Shown here piece by piece: positions 33,601 to 47,472 of a stretch of DNA of 64,000 nt (positions are counted from its first letter, which is position 1; every line of letters begins with the position of its first letter). The DNA is taken from assembly GCA_947623455.1 (NCBI GenBank), contig OX392529.1, positions 5,704,001 to 5,768,000 on the forward strand, written 5' to 3'. The translations under genes and the position numbers were made by a program. The notes beneath the pieces are model-generated. The model saw only the letters and a list, made by a program, of their open reading frames with translations. It did not search any database and was not told where the DNA came from. Source of the stretch: Mimachlamys varia. Taxonomy: Eukaryota > Mollusca > Bivalvia > Pectinida > Pectinidae.

Positions 33601-36600
33601 CCGTAGTTCTGTGTTACCATGGTGGAGGTGGTGATGTATGTAATTTAGTATTTAGGTAGAGATATCCGTAGTTCTGTGTTACCATGGTGTTGGTGGTGAT
33701 GTCTGTAGTTTAGTATTTAGGTAGAGATATCCGTAGTTCTGTGTTACCATGGTAGAGGTGGTGATGTCTGTAGTTTAGTATTTAGGTAGAGATATCCGTA
33801 GTTCTGTGTTACCATGGTAGAGGTGGTGATGTCTGTAGTTTAGTATTTAGGTAGAGATATCCGTAGTTCTGTGTTACCATGGTGGAGGTGGTGATGTCTG
33901 TAGTTTAGTATTTAGGTAGAGATATCCGTAGTTCTGTGTTACCATGGTGGTGGTGGTGATGTCTGTAGTTTAGTATTTAGGTAGAGATATCCGTAGTTCT
34001 GTGTTACCATGGTGGAGGTGGTGATGTCAGTATTTAGGTAGAGATATCCGTAGTTCTGTGTTACCATGGTGGAGGTGGTGATGTATGTAGTTTAGTATTT
34101 AGGTAGAGATACCCGTAGTTCTGTGTTACCATGGTGGTGGTGGTGATGTATGTAGTTTAGTATTTAGGTAGAGATATCCATAGTTCTGTGTTACCATGGT
34201 GGTGGTGGTGATGTATGTAGTTAAGTATTTAGGTAGAGATACCCGTAGTTCTGTGTTACCATGGTGGTGGTGGTGATGTATGTAGTTTAGTATTTAGGTA
34301 GAGATATCCATAGTTCTGTGTTACCATGGTAGAGGTGGTGATGTCAGTATTTAGGTAGATATACCCGTAGTTCTGTGTTACCATGGTAGAGGTGGTGATG
34401 TCAGTATTTAGGTAGAGATATCCGTAGTTCTGTGTTACCATGGTAGAGGTGGTGATGTCTGTAGTTTAGTATTTAGGTAGAGATATCCGTAGTTCTGTGT
34501 TACCATGGTGGTGGTGGTGATGTCAGTATTTAGGTAGAGATATCCGTAGTTCTGTGTTACCATGGTAGAGGTGGTGATGTCTGTAGTTTAGTATCTGTGC
34601 TACCATGGTGGAGGTGGTGATGTCAGTATTTAGGTAGAGATATCCGTAGTTCTGTGTTACCATGGTACAGGTGGTGATGTCAGTATTTAGGTAGAGATAT
34701 CCGTAGTTCTGTGTTACCATGGTAGAGGTGGTGATGTCTGTAGTTTAGTATTTAGGTGGAGATACCCGTAGTTCTGTGTTACCATGGTGGGGGTGGTGAT
34801 GTATGTAGTTTAGTATATAGCTAGAGATACCCGTAGTTCTATGTTACCATGGTAGAGGTGGTGATGTATGTAGTTTAGTATTTAGGTAGAGATATCCGTA
34901 GTTCTGTGTTACCATGGTACAGGTGGTGATGTATGTAGTTTAGTATTTAGGTAGAGATATCCGTAGTTCTGTGTTACCATGGTGGGGGTGGTGATGTATG
35001 TAGTTTAGTATTTAGGTAGAGATACCCGTAGTTCTGTGTTACCATGGTGGGGGTGGTGATGTATGTAGTTTAGTATTTAGGTAGAGATACCCGTAGTTCT
35101 GTGTTACCATGGTGGTGGTGGTGATGTCTGTAGTTTAGTATTTAGGTAGAGATATCCGTAGTTCTGTGTTACCATGGTGGAAGTGGTGATGTCAGTAGTT
35201 TAGTATTTAGGTAGAGATATCCGTAGTTCTGTGTTACCATGGTGGAGGTGGTGATGTCTGTAGTTTAGTATTTAGGTAGAGATATCCGTAGTTCTGTGTT
35301 ACCATGGTGGAAGTGGTGATGTCAGTAGTTTAGTATTTAGGTAGAGATATCCGTAGTTCTGTGTTACCATGGTGGAGGTGGTGATGTCTGTAGTTAAGTA
35401 TTTAGGTAGAGATATCCGTAGTTCTGTGTTACCATGGTCAAGGTGGTGATGTCTGTAGTTAAGTATTTAGGTAGAGATACCCGTAGTTCTGTGTTACCAT
35501 GGTAGAGGTGGTGATGTCTGTAGTTTAGTATTTAGGTAGAGATACCCGTAGTTCTGTGTTACCATGGTGGTGGTGGTGATGTCAGTATTTAGGTAGAGAT
35601 ATCCGTAGTTCTGTGTTACCATGGTAGAGGTGGTGATGTCTGTAGTTTAGTATTTAGGTAGAGATATCCGTAGTTCTGTGTTATCATGGTCAAGGTGGTG
35701 ATGTCAGTATTTAGGTAGAGATATCCGTAGTTCTGTGTTACCATGGTAGAGGTGGTGATGTCTGTAGTTTAGTATTTAGGTAGAGATATCCGTAGTTCTG
35801 TGTTACCATGGTAGAGGTGGTGATGTCTGTAGTTTAGTATTTAGGTAGAGATATCCGTAGTTCTGTGTTACCATGGTAGAGGTGGTGATGTCTGTAGTTT
35901 AGTATTTAGGTAGAGATATCCGTAGTTCTGTGTTACCATGGTAGAGGTGGTAATGTCTGTAGTTTAGTATTTAGGTAGAGATATCCGTAGTTCTGTGTAA
36001 CCATGGTGTTGGTGGTGATGTCTGTAGTTTAGTATTTAGGTAGAGATATCCGTAGTTCTGTGTTACCATGGTGTTGGTGGTGATGTCTGTAGTTTAGTAT
36101 TTAGGTAGAGATATCCGTAGTTCTGTGTTACCATGGTGTTGGTGGTGATGTCTGTAGTTTAGTATTTAGGTAGAGATATCCATAATTCTGTGTTACCATG
36201 GTACAGGTGGTGATGTCTGTAGTTTAGTATTTAGGTAGAGATATCCGTAGTTCTGTGTTACCATGGTGGAGGTGGTGATGTATGTAGTTTAGTATTTAGG
36301 TAGAGATATCCGTAGTTCTGTGTTATCATGGTACAGGTGGTGATGTCTGTAGTTTAGTATTTAGGTAGAGATATCCGTAGTTCTGTGTTACCATGGTACA
36401 GGTGGTGATGTCAGTATTTAGGTAGAGATACCCGTAGTTCTGTGTTACCATGGTAAAGGTGGTGATGTCTGTAGTTAAGTATTTAGGTAGAGATATCCGT
36501 AGTTCTGTGTTACCATGGTACAGGTGGTGATGTCAGTATTTAGGTAGAGATATCCGTAGTTCTGTGTTACCATGGTCAAGGTGGTGATGTCTGTAGTTAA

Positions 36601-39600
36601 GTATTTAGGTAGAGATATCCGTAGTTCTGTGTTACCATGGTGGAGGTGGTGATGTCTGTAGTTTAGTATTTAGGTAGAGATATCCGTAGTTCTGTGTTAC
36701 CATGGTGGAGGTGGTGATGTCTGTAGTTTAGTATTTAGGTAGAGATATCCGTAGTTCTGTGTTACCATGGTAGAGGTGGTGATGTCTGTAGTTTAGTATT
36801 TAGGTAGAGATACCCGTAGTTCTGTGTTACCATGGTGGAGGTGGTGATGTCTGTAGTTAAGTATTTAGGTAGAGATATCCGTAGTTCTGTGTTACCATGG
36901 TCAAGGTGGTGATGTCTGTAGTTAAGTATTTAGGTAGAGATATCCGTAGTTCTGTGTTACCATGGTACAGGTGGTGATGTCAGTATTTAGGTAGAGATAT
37001 CCGTAGTTCTGTGTTACCATGGTCAAGGTGGTGATGTCTGTAGTTAAGTATTTAGGTAGAGATATCCGTAGTTCTGTGTTACCATGGTGGAGGTGGTGAT
37101 GTCTGTAGTTAAGTATTTAGGTAGAGATACCCGTAGTTCTGTGTTACCATGGTCAAGGTGGTGATGTCTGTAGTTTAGTATTTAGGTAGAGATACCCGTA
37201 GTTCTGTGTTACCATGGTAGAGGTGGTGATGTCTGTAGTTTAGTATTTAGGTAGAGATACCCGTAGTTCTGTGTTACCATGGTGGTGGTGGTGATGTCAG
37301 TATTTAGGTAGAGATATCCGTAGTTCTGTGTTACCATGGTAGAGGTGGTGATGTCTGTAGTTTAGTATTTAGGTAGAGATATCCGTAGTTCTGTGTTACC
37401 ATGGTGGTGGTGGTGATGTCAGTATTTAGGTAGAGATATCCGTAGTTCTGTGTTACCATGGTAGAGGTGGTGATGTCTGTAGTTTAGTATTTAGGTAGAG
37501 ATATCCGTAGTTCTGTGTTACCATGGTAGAGGTGGTGATGTCTGTAGTTTAGTATTTAGGTAGAGATATCCGTAGTTCTGTGTTACCATGGTAGAGGTGG
37601 TGATGTCTGTAGTTTAGTATTTAGGTAGAGATATCCGTAGTTCTGTGTTACCATGGTAGAGGTGGTGATGTCTGTAGTTTAGTATTTAGGTAGAGATATC
37701 CGTAGTTCTGTGTAACCATGGTGTTGGTGGTGATGTCTGTAGTTTAGTATTTAGGTAGAGATATCCGTAGTTCTGTGTTACCATGGTGTTGGTGGTGATG
37801 TCTGTAGTTTAGTATTTAGGTAGAGATATCCGTAGTTCTGTGTTACCATGGTGTTGGTGGTGATGTCTGTAGTTTAGTATTTAGGTAGAGATATCCATAA
37901 TTCTGTGTTACCATGGTACAGGTGGTGATGTCTGTAGTTTAGTATTTAGGTAGAGATATCCGTAGTTCTGTGTTACCATGGTGGAGGTGGTGATGTATGT
38001 AGTTTAGTATTTAGGTAGAGATATCCGTAGTTCTGTGTTACCATGGTGGTGGTGGTGATGTCTGTAGTTTAGTATTTAGGTAGAGATATCCGTAGTTCTG
38101 TGTTACCATGGTAGAGGTGGTGATGTCTGTAGTTTAGTATTAAGGTAGAGATATCCGTAGTTCTGTGTTACCATGGTGTTGGTGGTGATGTCTGTAGTTT
38201 AGTATTTAGGTAGAGATATCCGTAGTTCTGTGTTACCATGGTGGAGGTGGTGATGTATGTAATTTAGTATTTAGGTAGAGATATCCGTAGTTCTGTGTTA
38301 CCATGGTGTTGGTGGTGATGTCTGTAGTTTAGTATTTAGGTAGAGATATCCGTAGTTCTGTGTTACCATGGTGGTGGTGGTGATGTCTGTAGTTTAGTAT
38401 TTAGGTAGAGATACCCGTAGTTCTGTGTTACCATGGTGGAAGTGGTGATGTCTGTAGTTTAGTATTTAGGTAGAGATATCCGTAGTTCTGTGTTACCATG
38501 GTGGAGGTGGTGATGTCAGTATTTAGGTAGAGATATCCGTAGTTCTGTGTTACCATGGTAGAGGTGGTGATGTATGTAGTTTAGTATTTAGGTAGAGATA
38601 TCCGTAGTTCTGTGTTACCATGGTGGTGGTGGTGATGTATGTAGTTTAGTATTTAGGTAGAGATATCCATAGTTCTGTGTTACCATGGTGGTGGTGGTGA
38701 TGTATGTAGTTAAGTATTTAGGTAGAGATACCCGTAGTTCTGTGTTACCATGGTGGTGGTGGTGATGTATGTAGTTTAGTATTTAGGTAGAGATATCCAT
38801 AGTTCTGTGTTACCATGGTAGAGGTGGTGATGTCAGTATTTAGGTAGATATACCCGTAGTTCTGTGTTACCATGGTAGAGGTGGTGATGTCAGTATTTAG
38901 GTAGAGATATCCGTAGTTCTGTGTTACCATGGTAGAGGTGGTGATGTCTGTAGTTTAGTATTTAGGTAGAGATATCCGTAGTTCTGTGTTACCATGGTGG
39001 TGGTGGTGATGTCAGTATTTAGGTAGAGATATCCGTAGTTCTGTGTTACCATGGTAGAGGTGGTGATGTCTGTAGTTTAGTATCTGTGCTACCATGGTGG
39101 AGGTGGTGATGTCAGTATTTAGGTAGAGATATCCGTAGTTCTGTGTTACCATGGTAGAGGTGGTGATGTCTGTAGTTTAGTATTTAGGTAGAGATACCCG
39201 TAGTTCTGTGTTACCATGGTGGGGGTGGTGATGTATGTAGTTAAGTATATAGCTAGAGATACCCGTAGTTCTATGTTACCATGGTAGAGGTGGTGATGTA
39301 TGTAGTTTAGTATTTAGGTAGAGATATCCGTAGTTCTGTGTTACCATGGTACAGGTGGTGATGTATGTAGTTTAGTATTTAGGTAGAGATATCCGTAGTT
39401 CTGTGTTACCATGGTGGGGGTGGTGATGTATGTAGTTTAGTATTTAGGTAGAGATACCCGTAGTTCTGTGTTACCATGGTGGTGGTGGTGATGTCTGTAG
39501 TTTAGTATTTAGGTAGAGATATCCGTAGTTCTGTGTTACCATGGTGGAAGTGGTGATGTCAGTAGTTTAGTATTTAGGTAGAGATATCCGTAGTTCTGTG

Positions 39601-42600
39601 TTACCATGGTGGAGGTGGTGATGTCTGTAGTTTAGTATTTAGGTAGAGATATCCGTAGTTCTGTGTTACCATGGTAGAGGTGGTGATGTCTGTAGTTTAG
39701 TATTTAGGTAGAGATATCCGTAGTTCTGTGTTACCATGGTGGAGGTGGTGATGTCAGTAGTTTAGTATTTAGGTAGAGATATCCGTAGTTCTGTGTTACC
39801 ATGGTGGAAGTGGTGATGTCAGTAGTTTAGTATTTAGGTAGAGATATCCGTAGTTCTGTGTTACCATGGTACAGGTGGTGATGTCTGTAGTTTAGTATTT
39901 AGGTAGAGATATCCGTAGTTCTGTGTTACCATGGTGGAGGTGGTGATGTCTGTAGTTTAGTATTTAGGTAGAGATATCCGTAGTTCTGTGTTACCATGGT
40001 GGAAGTGGTGATGTCAGTAGTTTAGTATTTAGGTAGAGATATCCGTAGTTCTGTGTTACCATGGTACAGGTGGTGATGTATGTAGTTTAGTATTTAGGTA
40101 GAGATATCCGTAGTTCTGTGTTACCATGGTACAGGTGGTGATGTATGTAGTTTAGTATTTAGGTAGAGATATCCGTAGTTCTGTGTTACCATGGTGGGGG
40201 TGGTGATGTATGTAGTTTAGTATATAGCTAGAGATACCCGTAGTTCTGTGTTACCATGGTGGGGGTGGTGATGTCAGTATTTAGGTAGAGATATCCGTAG
40301 TTCTGTGTTACCATGGTACAGGTGGTGATGTATGTAGTTTAGTATTTAGGTAGAGATATCCGTAGTTCTGTGTTACCATGGTGGGGGTGGTGATGTATGT
40401 AGTTTAGTATATAGCTAGAGATACCCGTAGTTCTGTGTTACCATGGTGGGGGTGGTGATGTCAGTATTTAGGTAGAGATATCCGTAGTTCTGTGTTACCA
40501 TGGTGGTGGTGGTGATGTCTGTAGTTTAGTATTTAGGTAGAGATACCCGTAGTTCTGTGTTACCATGGTGGTGGTGGTGATGTCTGTAGTTTAGTATTTA
40601 GGTAGAGATATCCGTAGTTCTATGTTACCATGGTCAAGGTGGTGATGTATGTAGTTTAGTATTTAGGTAGAGATATCCGTAGTTCTATGTTACCATGGTG
40701 GTGGTGGTGATGTCTGTAGTTTAGTATTTAGGTAGAGATATCCGTAGTTCTATGTTACCATGTTACAGGTGATGATGTCTGTAGTTTAGTATATAGCTAG
40801 AGATACCCGTAGTTCTATGTTACCATGGTGGTGGTGGTGATGTCTGTAGTTTAGTATTTAGGTAGAGATATCCGTAGTTCTGTGTTACCAAGGTGGAGGT
40901 GGTGATGTTTGTAGTTTAGTATTTAGGTAGAGATATCTGTAGTTCTGTGTTACCATGGTAGAGGTGGTGATGTCAGTATTTAGGTAGAGATATCCGTAGT
41001 TCTGTGTTACCATGGAAGAGGTGGTGATGTCTGTAGTTTAGTATTTAGGTAGAGATATCCGTAGTTCTGTGTTACCATGGTAGAGGTGGTGATGTCAGTA
41101 TTTAGGTAGAGATATCCGTAGTTCTATGTTACCATGGTACAGGTGATGATGTCTGTAGTTTAGTATATAGCTAGAGATACCCGTAGTTCTATGTTACCAT
41201 GGTGGTGGTGGTGATGTCAGTATTTAGGTAGAGATATCCGTAGTTCTGTGTTACCATGGTGGTGGTGATGTATGTAGTTTAGTATTTAGGTAGAGATATC
41301 CGTAGTTCTGTGTTACCATGGTGGTGGTGGTGATGTCTGTAGTTTAGTATTTAGGTAGAGATATCCGTAGTTCTGTGTTACCATGGTAGAGGTGGTGATG
41401 TCTGTAGTTTAGTATTTAGGTAGAGATACCCGTAGTTCTGTGTTACCATGGTACAGGTGGTTATGTCAGTATTTAGGTAGAGATACCCGTAGTTCTGTGT
41501 TACCATGGTGGTGGTGGTGATGTCTGTAGTTTAGTATTTAGGTAGAGATATCCGTAGTTCTGTGTTACCATGGTGGAGGTGGTGATGTCAGTATTTAGGT
41601 AGAGATATCCGTAGTTCTGTGTTACCATGGTGGTGGTGATGTATGTAGTTTAGTATTTAGGTAGAGATATCCGTAGTTCTGTGTTACCATGGTAGAGGTG
41701 GTGATGTCTGTAGTTTAGTATTTAGGTAGAGATATCCGTAGTTCTGTGTTACCATGGTGGTGGTGGTGATGTATGTAGTTTAGTATTTAGGTAGAGATAC
41801 CCGTAGTTCTGTGTTACCATGGTGTTGGTGGTGATGTCAGTATTTAGGTAGAGATATCCGTAGTTCTGTGTTACCATGGTACAGGTGGTGATGTCTGTAG
41901 TTGAGTATTTAGGTAGAGATATCCGTAGTTCTGTGTTACCATGGTGGTGGTGGTGATGTCTGTAGTTTAGTATTTAGGTAGAGATACCCGTAGTTCTGTG
42001 TTACCATGGTAGAGGTGGTGATGTCTGTAGTTTAGTATTTAGGTAGAGATATCCGTAGTTCTGTGTTACCATGGTGGTGGTGGTGATGTCTGTAGTTTAG
42101 TATTTAGGTAGAGATACCCGTAGTTCTGTGTTACCATGGAAGAGGTGGTGATGTCTGTAGTTTAGTATTTAGGTAGAGATATCCGTAGTTCTGTGTTACC
42201 ATGGTGGTGGTGGTGATGTCTGTAGTTTAGTATTTAGGTAGAGATACCCGTAGTTCTGTGTTACCATGGTGGAGGTGGTGATGTCAGTATTTAGGTAGAG
42301 ATACCCGTAGTTCTGTGTTACCATGGTGGTGGTGGTGATGTCTGTAGTTTAGTATTTAGGTAGAGATATCCGTAGTTCTATGTTACCATGGTGGAGGTGG
42401 TGATGTCAGTATTTAGGTAGAGATATCCGTAGTTCTGTGTTACCATGGTACAGGTGGTGATGTATGTAGTTTAGTATTTAGGTAGAGATATCCGTAGTTC
42501 TATGTTACCATGGTACAGGTGATGATGTCTGTAGTTTAGTATAAAGCTAGAGATACCCGTAGTTCTATGTTACCATGGTGGAGGTGGTGATGTCAGTATT

Positions 42601-45600
42601 TAGGTAGAGATATCCGTAGTTCTGTGTTACCATGTAACAGGTGGTGATGTATGTAGTTTAGTATTTAGGTAGAGATATCCGTAGTTCTATGTTACCATGG
42701 TACAGGTGATGATGTCTGTAGTTTAGTATATAGCTAGAGATACCCGTAGTTCTATGTTACCATGGTGGTGGTGGTGATGTCTGTAGTTTAGTATTTAGGT
42801 AGAGATACCCGTAGTTCTGTGTTACCATGGTGGTGGTGATGTCTGTAGTTTAGTATTTAGGTAGAGATATCCATAGTTCTGTGTTACCATGGTGGAGGTG
42901 GTGATGTCTGTAGTTTAGTATTTAGGTAGAGATATCCGTAGTTCTGTGTTACCATGGTAGAGGTGGTGATGTCTGTAGTTTAGTATTTAGGTAGAGATAT
43001 CCATAGTTCTATGTTACCATGGTACAGGTGGTGATGTCTGTAGTTTAGTATTTAGGTAGAGATATCCATAGTTCTGTGTTACCATGGTAGAGGTGGTGAT
43101 GTCTGTAGTTTAGTATTTAGGTAGAGATATCCATAGTTCTATGTTACCATGGTGGAGGTGGTGATGTCTGTAGTTTAGTTTTTAGGTAGAGATATCCGTA
43201 GTTCTGTGTTACCATGGTAGAGGTGGTGATGTCAGTATTTAGGTAGAGATATCCGTAGTTCTGTGTTACCATGGTAGAGGTGGTGATGTCTGTAGTTTAG
43301 TATTTAGGTAGAGATATCCGTAGTTCTGTGTTACCATGGTAGAGGTGGTGATGTCAGTATTTAGGTAGAGATATCCGTAGTTCTGTGTTACCATGGTGGT
43401 GGTGGTGATGTCTGTAGTTTAGTATTTAGGTAGAGATATCCGTAGTTCTGTGTTACCATGGTAGAGGTGGTGATGTCAGTATTTAGGTAGAGATATCCGT
43501 AGTTCTGTGTTACCATGGTAGAGGTGGTGATGTCAGTATTTAGGTAGAGATATCCGTAGTTCTGTGTTACCATGGTAGAGGTGGTGATGTCTGTAGTTTA
43601 GTATTTAGGTAGAGATATCCGTAGTTCTGTGTTACCATGGTAGAGGTGGTGATGTCTGTAGTTTAGTATTTAGGTAGAGATATCCGTAGTTCTGTGTTAC
43701 CATGGTACAGGTGGTGATGTATGTAGTTTAGTATTTAGGTAGAGATATCCGTAGTTCTGTGTTACCATGGTACAGGTGGTGATGTCTGTAGTTTAGTATT
43801 TAGGTAGAGATATCCGTAGTTCTGTGTTACCATGGTGGTGGTGGTGATGTCTGTAGTTTAGTATTTAGGTAGAGATATCCGTAGTTCTGTGTTACCATGG
43901 TGGTGGTGGTGATGTCTGTAGTTTAGTATTTAGGTAGAGATATCCGTAGTTCTGTGTTACCATGGTGGAGGTGGTGATGTCAGTAGTTTAGTATTTAGGT
44001 AGAGATATCCGTAGTTCTGTGTTACCATGGTGGTGGTGGTGATGTCTGTAGTTTAGTATTTAGGTAGAGATATCCGTAGTTCTGTGTTACCATGGTAGAG
44101 GTGGTGATGTATGTAGTTTAGTATTTAGGTAGAGATATCCGTAGTTCTGTGTTACCATGGTGGAGGTGGTGATGTCTGTAGTTTAGTATTTAGGTAGAGA
44201 TATCCGTAGTTCTGTGTTACCATGGTAGAGGTGGTGATGTCTGTAGTTTAGTATTTAGGTAGAGATATCCGTAGTTCTGTGTTACCATGGTACAGGTGGT
44301 GATGTCTGTAGTTTAGTATTTAGGTAGAGATATCCGTAGTTCTGTGTTACCATGGTGGTGGTGGTGATGTATGTAGTTTAGTATTTAGGTAGAGATATCC
44401 GTAGTTCTGTGTTACCATGGTAGAGGTGGTGATGTATGTAGTTTAGTATTTAGGTAGAGATACCCGTAGTTCTGTGTTACCATGGTGGTGGTGGTGATGT
44501 CTGTAGTTAAGTGTTTAGGTAGAGATATCCGTAGTTCTGTGTTACCATGGTACAGGTGGTGATGTCAGTATTTAGGTAGAGATATCCGTAGTTCTATGTT
44601 ACCATGGTGTTGGTGGTGATGTATGTAGTTTAGTATTTAGGTAGAGATATCCGTAGTTCTGTGTTACCATGGTGGAGGTGGTGATGTCTGTAGTTTAGTA
44701 TTTAGGTAGAGATATCCGTAGTTCTGTGTTACCATGGTGGTGGTGGTGATGTCAGTAGTTTAGTATTTAGGTAGAGATATCCGTAGTTCTGTGTTACCAT
44801 GGTGGTGGTGGTGATGTCAGTAGTTTAGTATTTAGGTAGAGATATCCGTAGTTCTGTGTTACCATGGTCAAGGTGGTGATGTCAGTATTTAGGTAGAGAT
44901 ATCCGTAGTTCTGTGTTACCATGGTGGAGGTGGTGATGTCTGTAGTTTAGTATTTAGGTAGAGATATCCGTAGTTCTGTGTTACCATGGTGGAGGTGGTG
45001 ATGTCTGTAGTTTAGTATTTAGGTAGAGATACCCGTAGTTCTGTGTTACCATGGTCAAGGTGGTGATGTCTGTAGTTTAGTATTTAGGTAGAGATATCCG
45101 TAGTTCTGTGTTACCATGGTGGAGGTGGTGATGTCTGTAGTTTAGTATTTAGGTAGAGATACCCGTAGTTCTGTGTTACCATGGTGGAGGTGGTGATGTC
45201 TGTAGTTTAGTATTTAGGTAGAGATATCCGTAGTTCTGTGTTACCATGGTGGTGGTGGTGATGTCTGTAGTTTAGTATTTAGGTAGAGATACCCGTAGTT
45301 CTGTGTTACCATGGTCAAGGTGGTGATGTCTGTAGTTAAGTATTTAGGTAGAGATACCCGTAGTTCTGTGTTACCATGGTGGGGGTGGTGATGTCAGTAT
45401 TTAGGTAGAGATATCCGTAGTTCTGTGTTACCATGGTACAGGTGATGATGTCTGTAGTTTAGTATATAGCTAGAGATACCCGTAGTTCTATGTTACCATG
45501 GTGGTGGTGGTGATGTCTGTAGTTTAGTATTTAGGTAGAGATACCCGTAGTTCTGTGTTACCATGGTGGAGGTGGTGATGTCTGTAGTTTAGTATTTAGG

Positions 45601-46205
45601 TAGAGATACCCGTAGTTCTGTGTTACCATGGTGGAGGTGGTGATGTCAGTATTTAGGTAGAGATACCCGTAGTTCTGTGTTACCATGGTCAAGGTGGTGA
45701 TGTCTGTAGTTTAGTATTTAGGTAGAGATACCCGTAGTTCTGTGTTACCATGGTACAGGTGGTGATGTCTGTAGTTTAGTATTTAGGTAGAGATACCCGT
45801 AGTTCTGTGTTACCATGGTGGAGGTGGTGATGTCTGTAGTTTAGTATTTAGGTAGAGATACCCGTAGTTCTGTGTTACCATGGTACAGGTGGTGATGTCT
45901 GTAGTTTAGTATTTAGGTAGAGATACCCGTAGTTCTGTGTTACCATGGTGGAGGTGGTGATGTCTGTAGTTTAGTATTTAGGTAGAGATATCCGTAGTTC
46001 TGTGTTACCATGGTGGAGGTGGTGATGTCAGTATTTAGGTAGAGATACCCGTAGTTCTGTGTTACCATGGTAGAGGTGGTGATGTCAGTAGTTTAGTATT
46101 TAGGTAGAGATATCCGTAGTTCTGTGTTACCATGGTGGTGGTGGTGATGTCAGTATTTAGGTAGAGATATCCGTAGTTCTGTGTTACCATGGTGGTGGTG
46201 GTGGT
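27641..46205. repeat. Giant minisatellite, 65-bp and 57-bp units, 18.6 kb
   Basis: Roughly 290 head-to-tail copies of GGTAGAGATATCCGTAGTTC, TGTGTTACCATGGTAGAGG, TGGTGATGTCTGTAGTTTAG, TATTTA (65 bp). A 57-bp class lacks 8 bp (GTCAGTATTTA in place of GTCAGTAGTTTAGTATTTA). Frequent variants: ATATCC/ATACCC; GGTAGAGG, GGTGGAGG, GGTACAGG, GGTCAAGG, GGTGTTGG, GGTGGTGG; TTTAG/TTAAG. Rare markers (CCATAATTCT at 31431, 33211, 36180, 37894; TATCTGTGCTACC at 27658, 34594, 39082) reveal multi-kilobase internal duplications. ACCATGGT is a palindrome in every unit. No extended reading frame exists. Confidence 0.97.
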
Positions 46206-46659
46206 ATTTTTGTGTTTCAGTGAGTTGTTATTCTATGATTAGTTCAACCAAACCATTAGGCACACGCTTACCGTTCCATTACCCCGGGTTTACCCTTTCT
46301 ATACATATACATGTTGCTGGGATGTCGCAGGAATGACAATCTAGTCTTAAATAGTTGTCAATTGTACGTAATCAAACTAAACTATTTCATGTCTACAAAC
46401 ATTTCAAAATATTTCACACCCTTGCCAAACACAGGAAAATGTCACTTGGCACCAAAGGCAAAAATGTCATACCTGTGCACACACCGAATCTGTCATTTAA
46501 TTGGTAGGAGGTATGGGCCACACTTCAACACAAACGTTTTCAGTTATCTAGCCAAACGTATCAACACATTCTCCAAAACCTTATCTCTACAAATGCGGTT
46601 AGATTTTTATCAGCTGACTAATGTCAATATGTACTTTGTCTCTGTCAGGAATAGGTAGG
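46206..46659. other. Unique spacer between two minisatellites
   Basis: A 115-codon open frame starts at 46311 on the plus strand, but it has no recognisable motif or splice context and is probably chance. Otherwise nothing seen. Confidence 0.5.
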
Positions 46660-47448
46660 TTCTGTATATATACAGCATAGGGTATGCATGGTAGATGTAC
46701 CTTATATATACTATACACAGGGTACGTAGATACATTTACCTTGTATACACTGTAGACAGGGTTTGCTGGGTAGATTTACCTTATATACACTGTGGACAGG
46801 GTTCGCTTGGTAGATACTTTATATACACTGTAGACAGGGAACGCTGGGTAGATTTACTTTATATACACTGTAGACAGGGTACGCTGGGTAGATTTACCTT
46901 ATATACACTGTGGACAGTGTTGCTGGGTAGATTTACTTTATATACACTGTAGACATGGTACGCTGGGTAGATTTACCTTATATACACTGTGGACAGTGTT
47001 GCTGGGTAGATTTACCTTGTAAACACTGTAGACAGGGTTCGCTTGGTAGATTTACTTTATATACACTGTGGACAGGGTATGCTGGGTAGATTTACCTTAT
47101 ATACACTGTGGACAGGTTTCGCTTTGTAGATTTACCTTATATACACTGTAGACAGGGTTTGCTGGGTAGATTTACCTTATATACACTGTAGACAGGGTAC
47201 GCTGGGTAGATTTACCTTATATACACTGTAGACAGGGTTTGCTGGGTAGATTTACCTTATATACACTGTAGACAGGGTTTGCTGGGTAGATTTACCTTAT
47301 ATACACTGTGGACAGGGTTTGCTGGGTAGATTTACCTTATATACACTGTAGACAGGGTTTGCTGGGTAGATTTACTTTATATACACTGTGGACAGGTTTC
47401 GCTTTGTAGATTTACCTTATATACACTGTAGACAGGGTTTGCTGGGTA
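46660..47448. repeat. 40-bp minisatellite, block 1
   Basis: About 19 copies of GTAGATTTACCTTATATACA, CTGTAGACAGGGTTTGCTGG. The first units are the most diverged, as is usual at an array edge. The block stops abruptly at TA (47447-47448), where the 4.3-kb transposon begins. Confidence 0.95.
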
Positions 47449-47472
47449 CGTCGGTGTACCCAAATTGATACC
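47449..47472 (+). repeat. Left terminal inverted repeat of the 4.27-kb element
   Basis: 24 bp starting CGTCGGTGTACCC, identical to the reverse complement of 51694-51717. Confidence 0.9.

Noticed and set aside
34256..43573. Minus-strand MVTQNYGYLYLNTD open frames of 61-65 codons
   Set aside because: They arise where three short 57-bp units (divisible by three) adjoin, and recur identically in duplicated blocks; not genes.
46311..46658. 115-codon plus-strand open frame
   Set aside because: No domain, codon or splice evidence; AT-rich spacer between two arrays.
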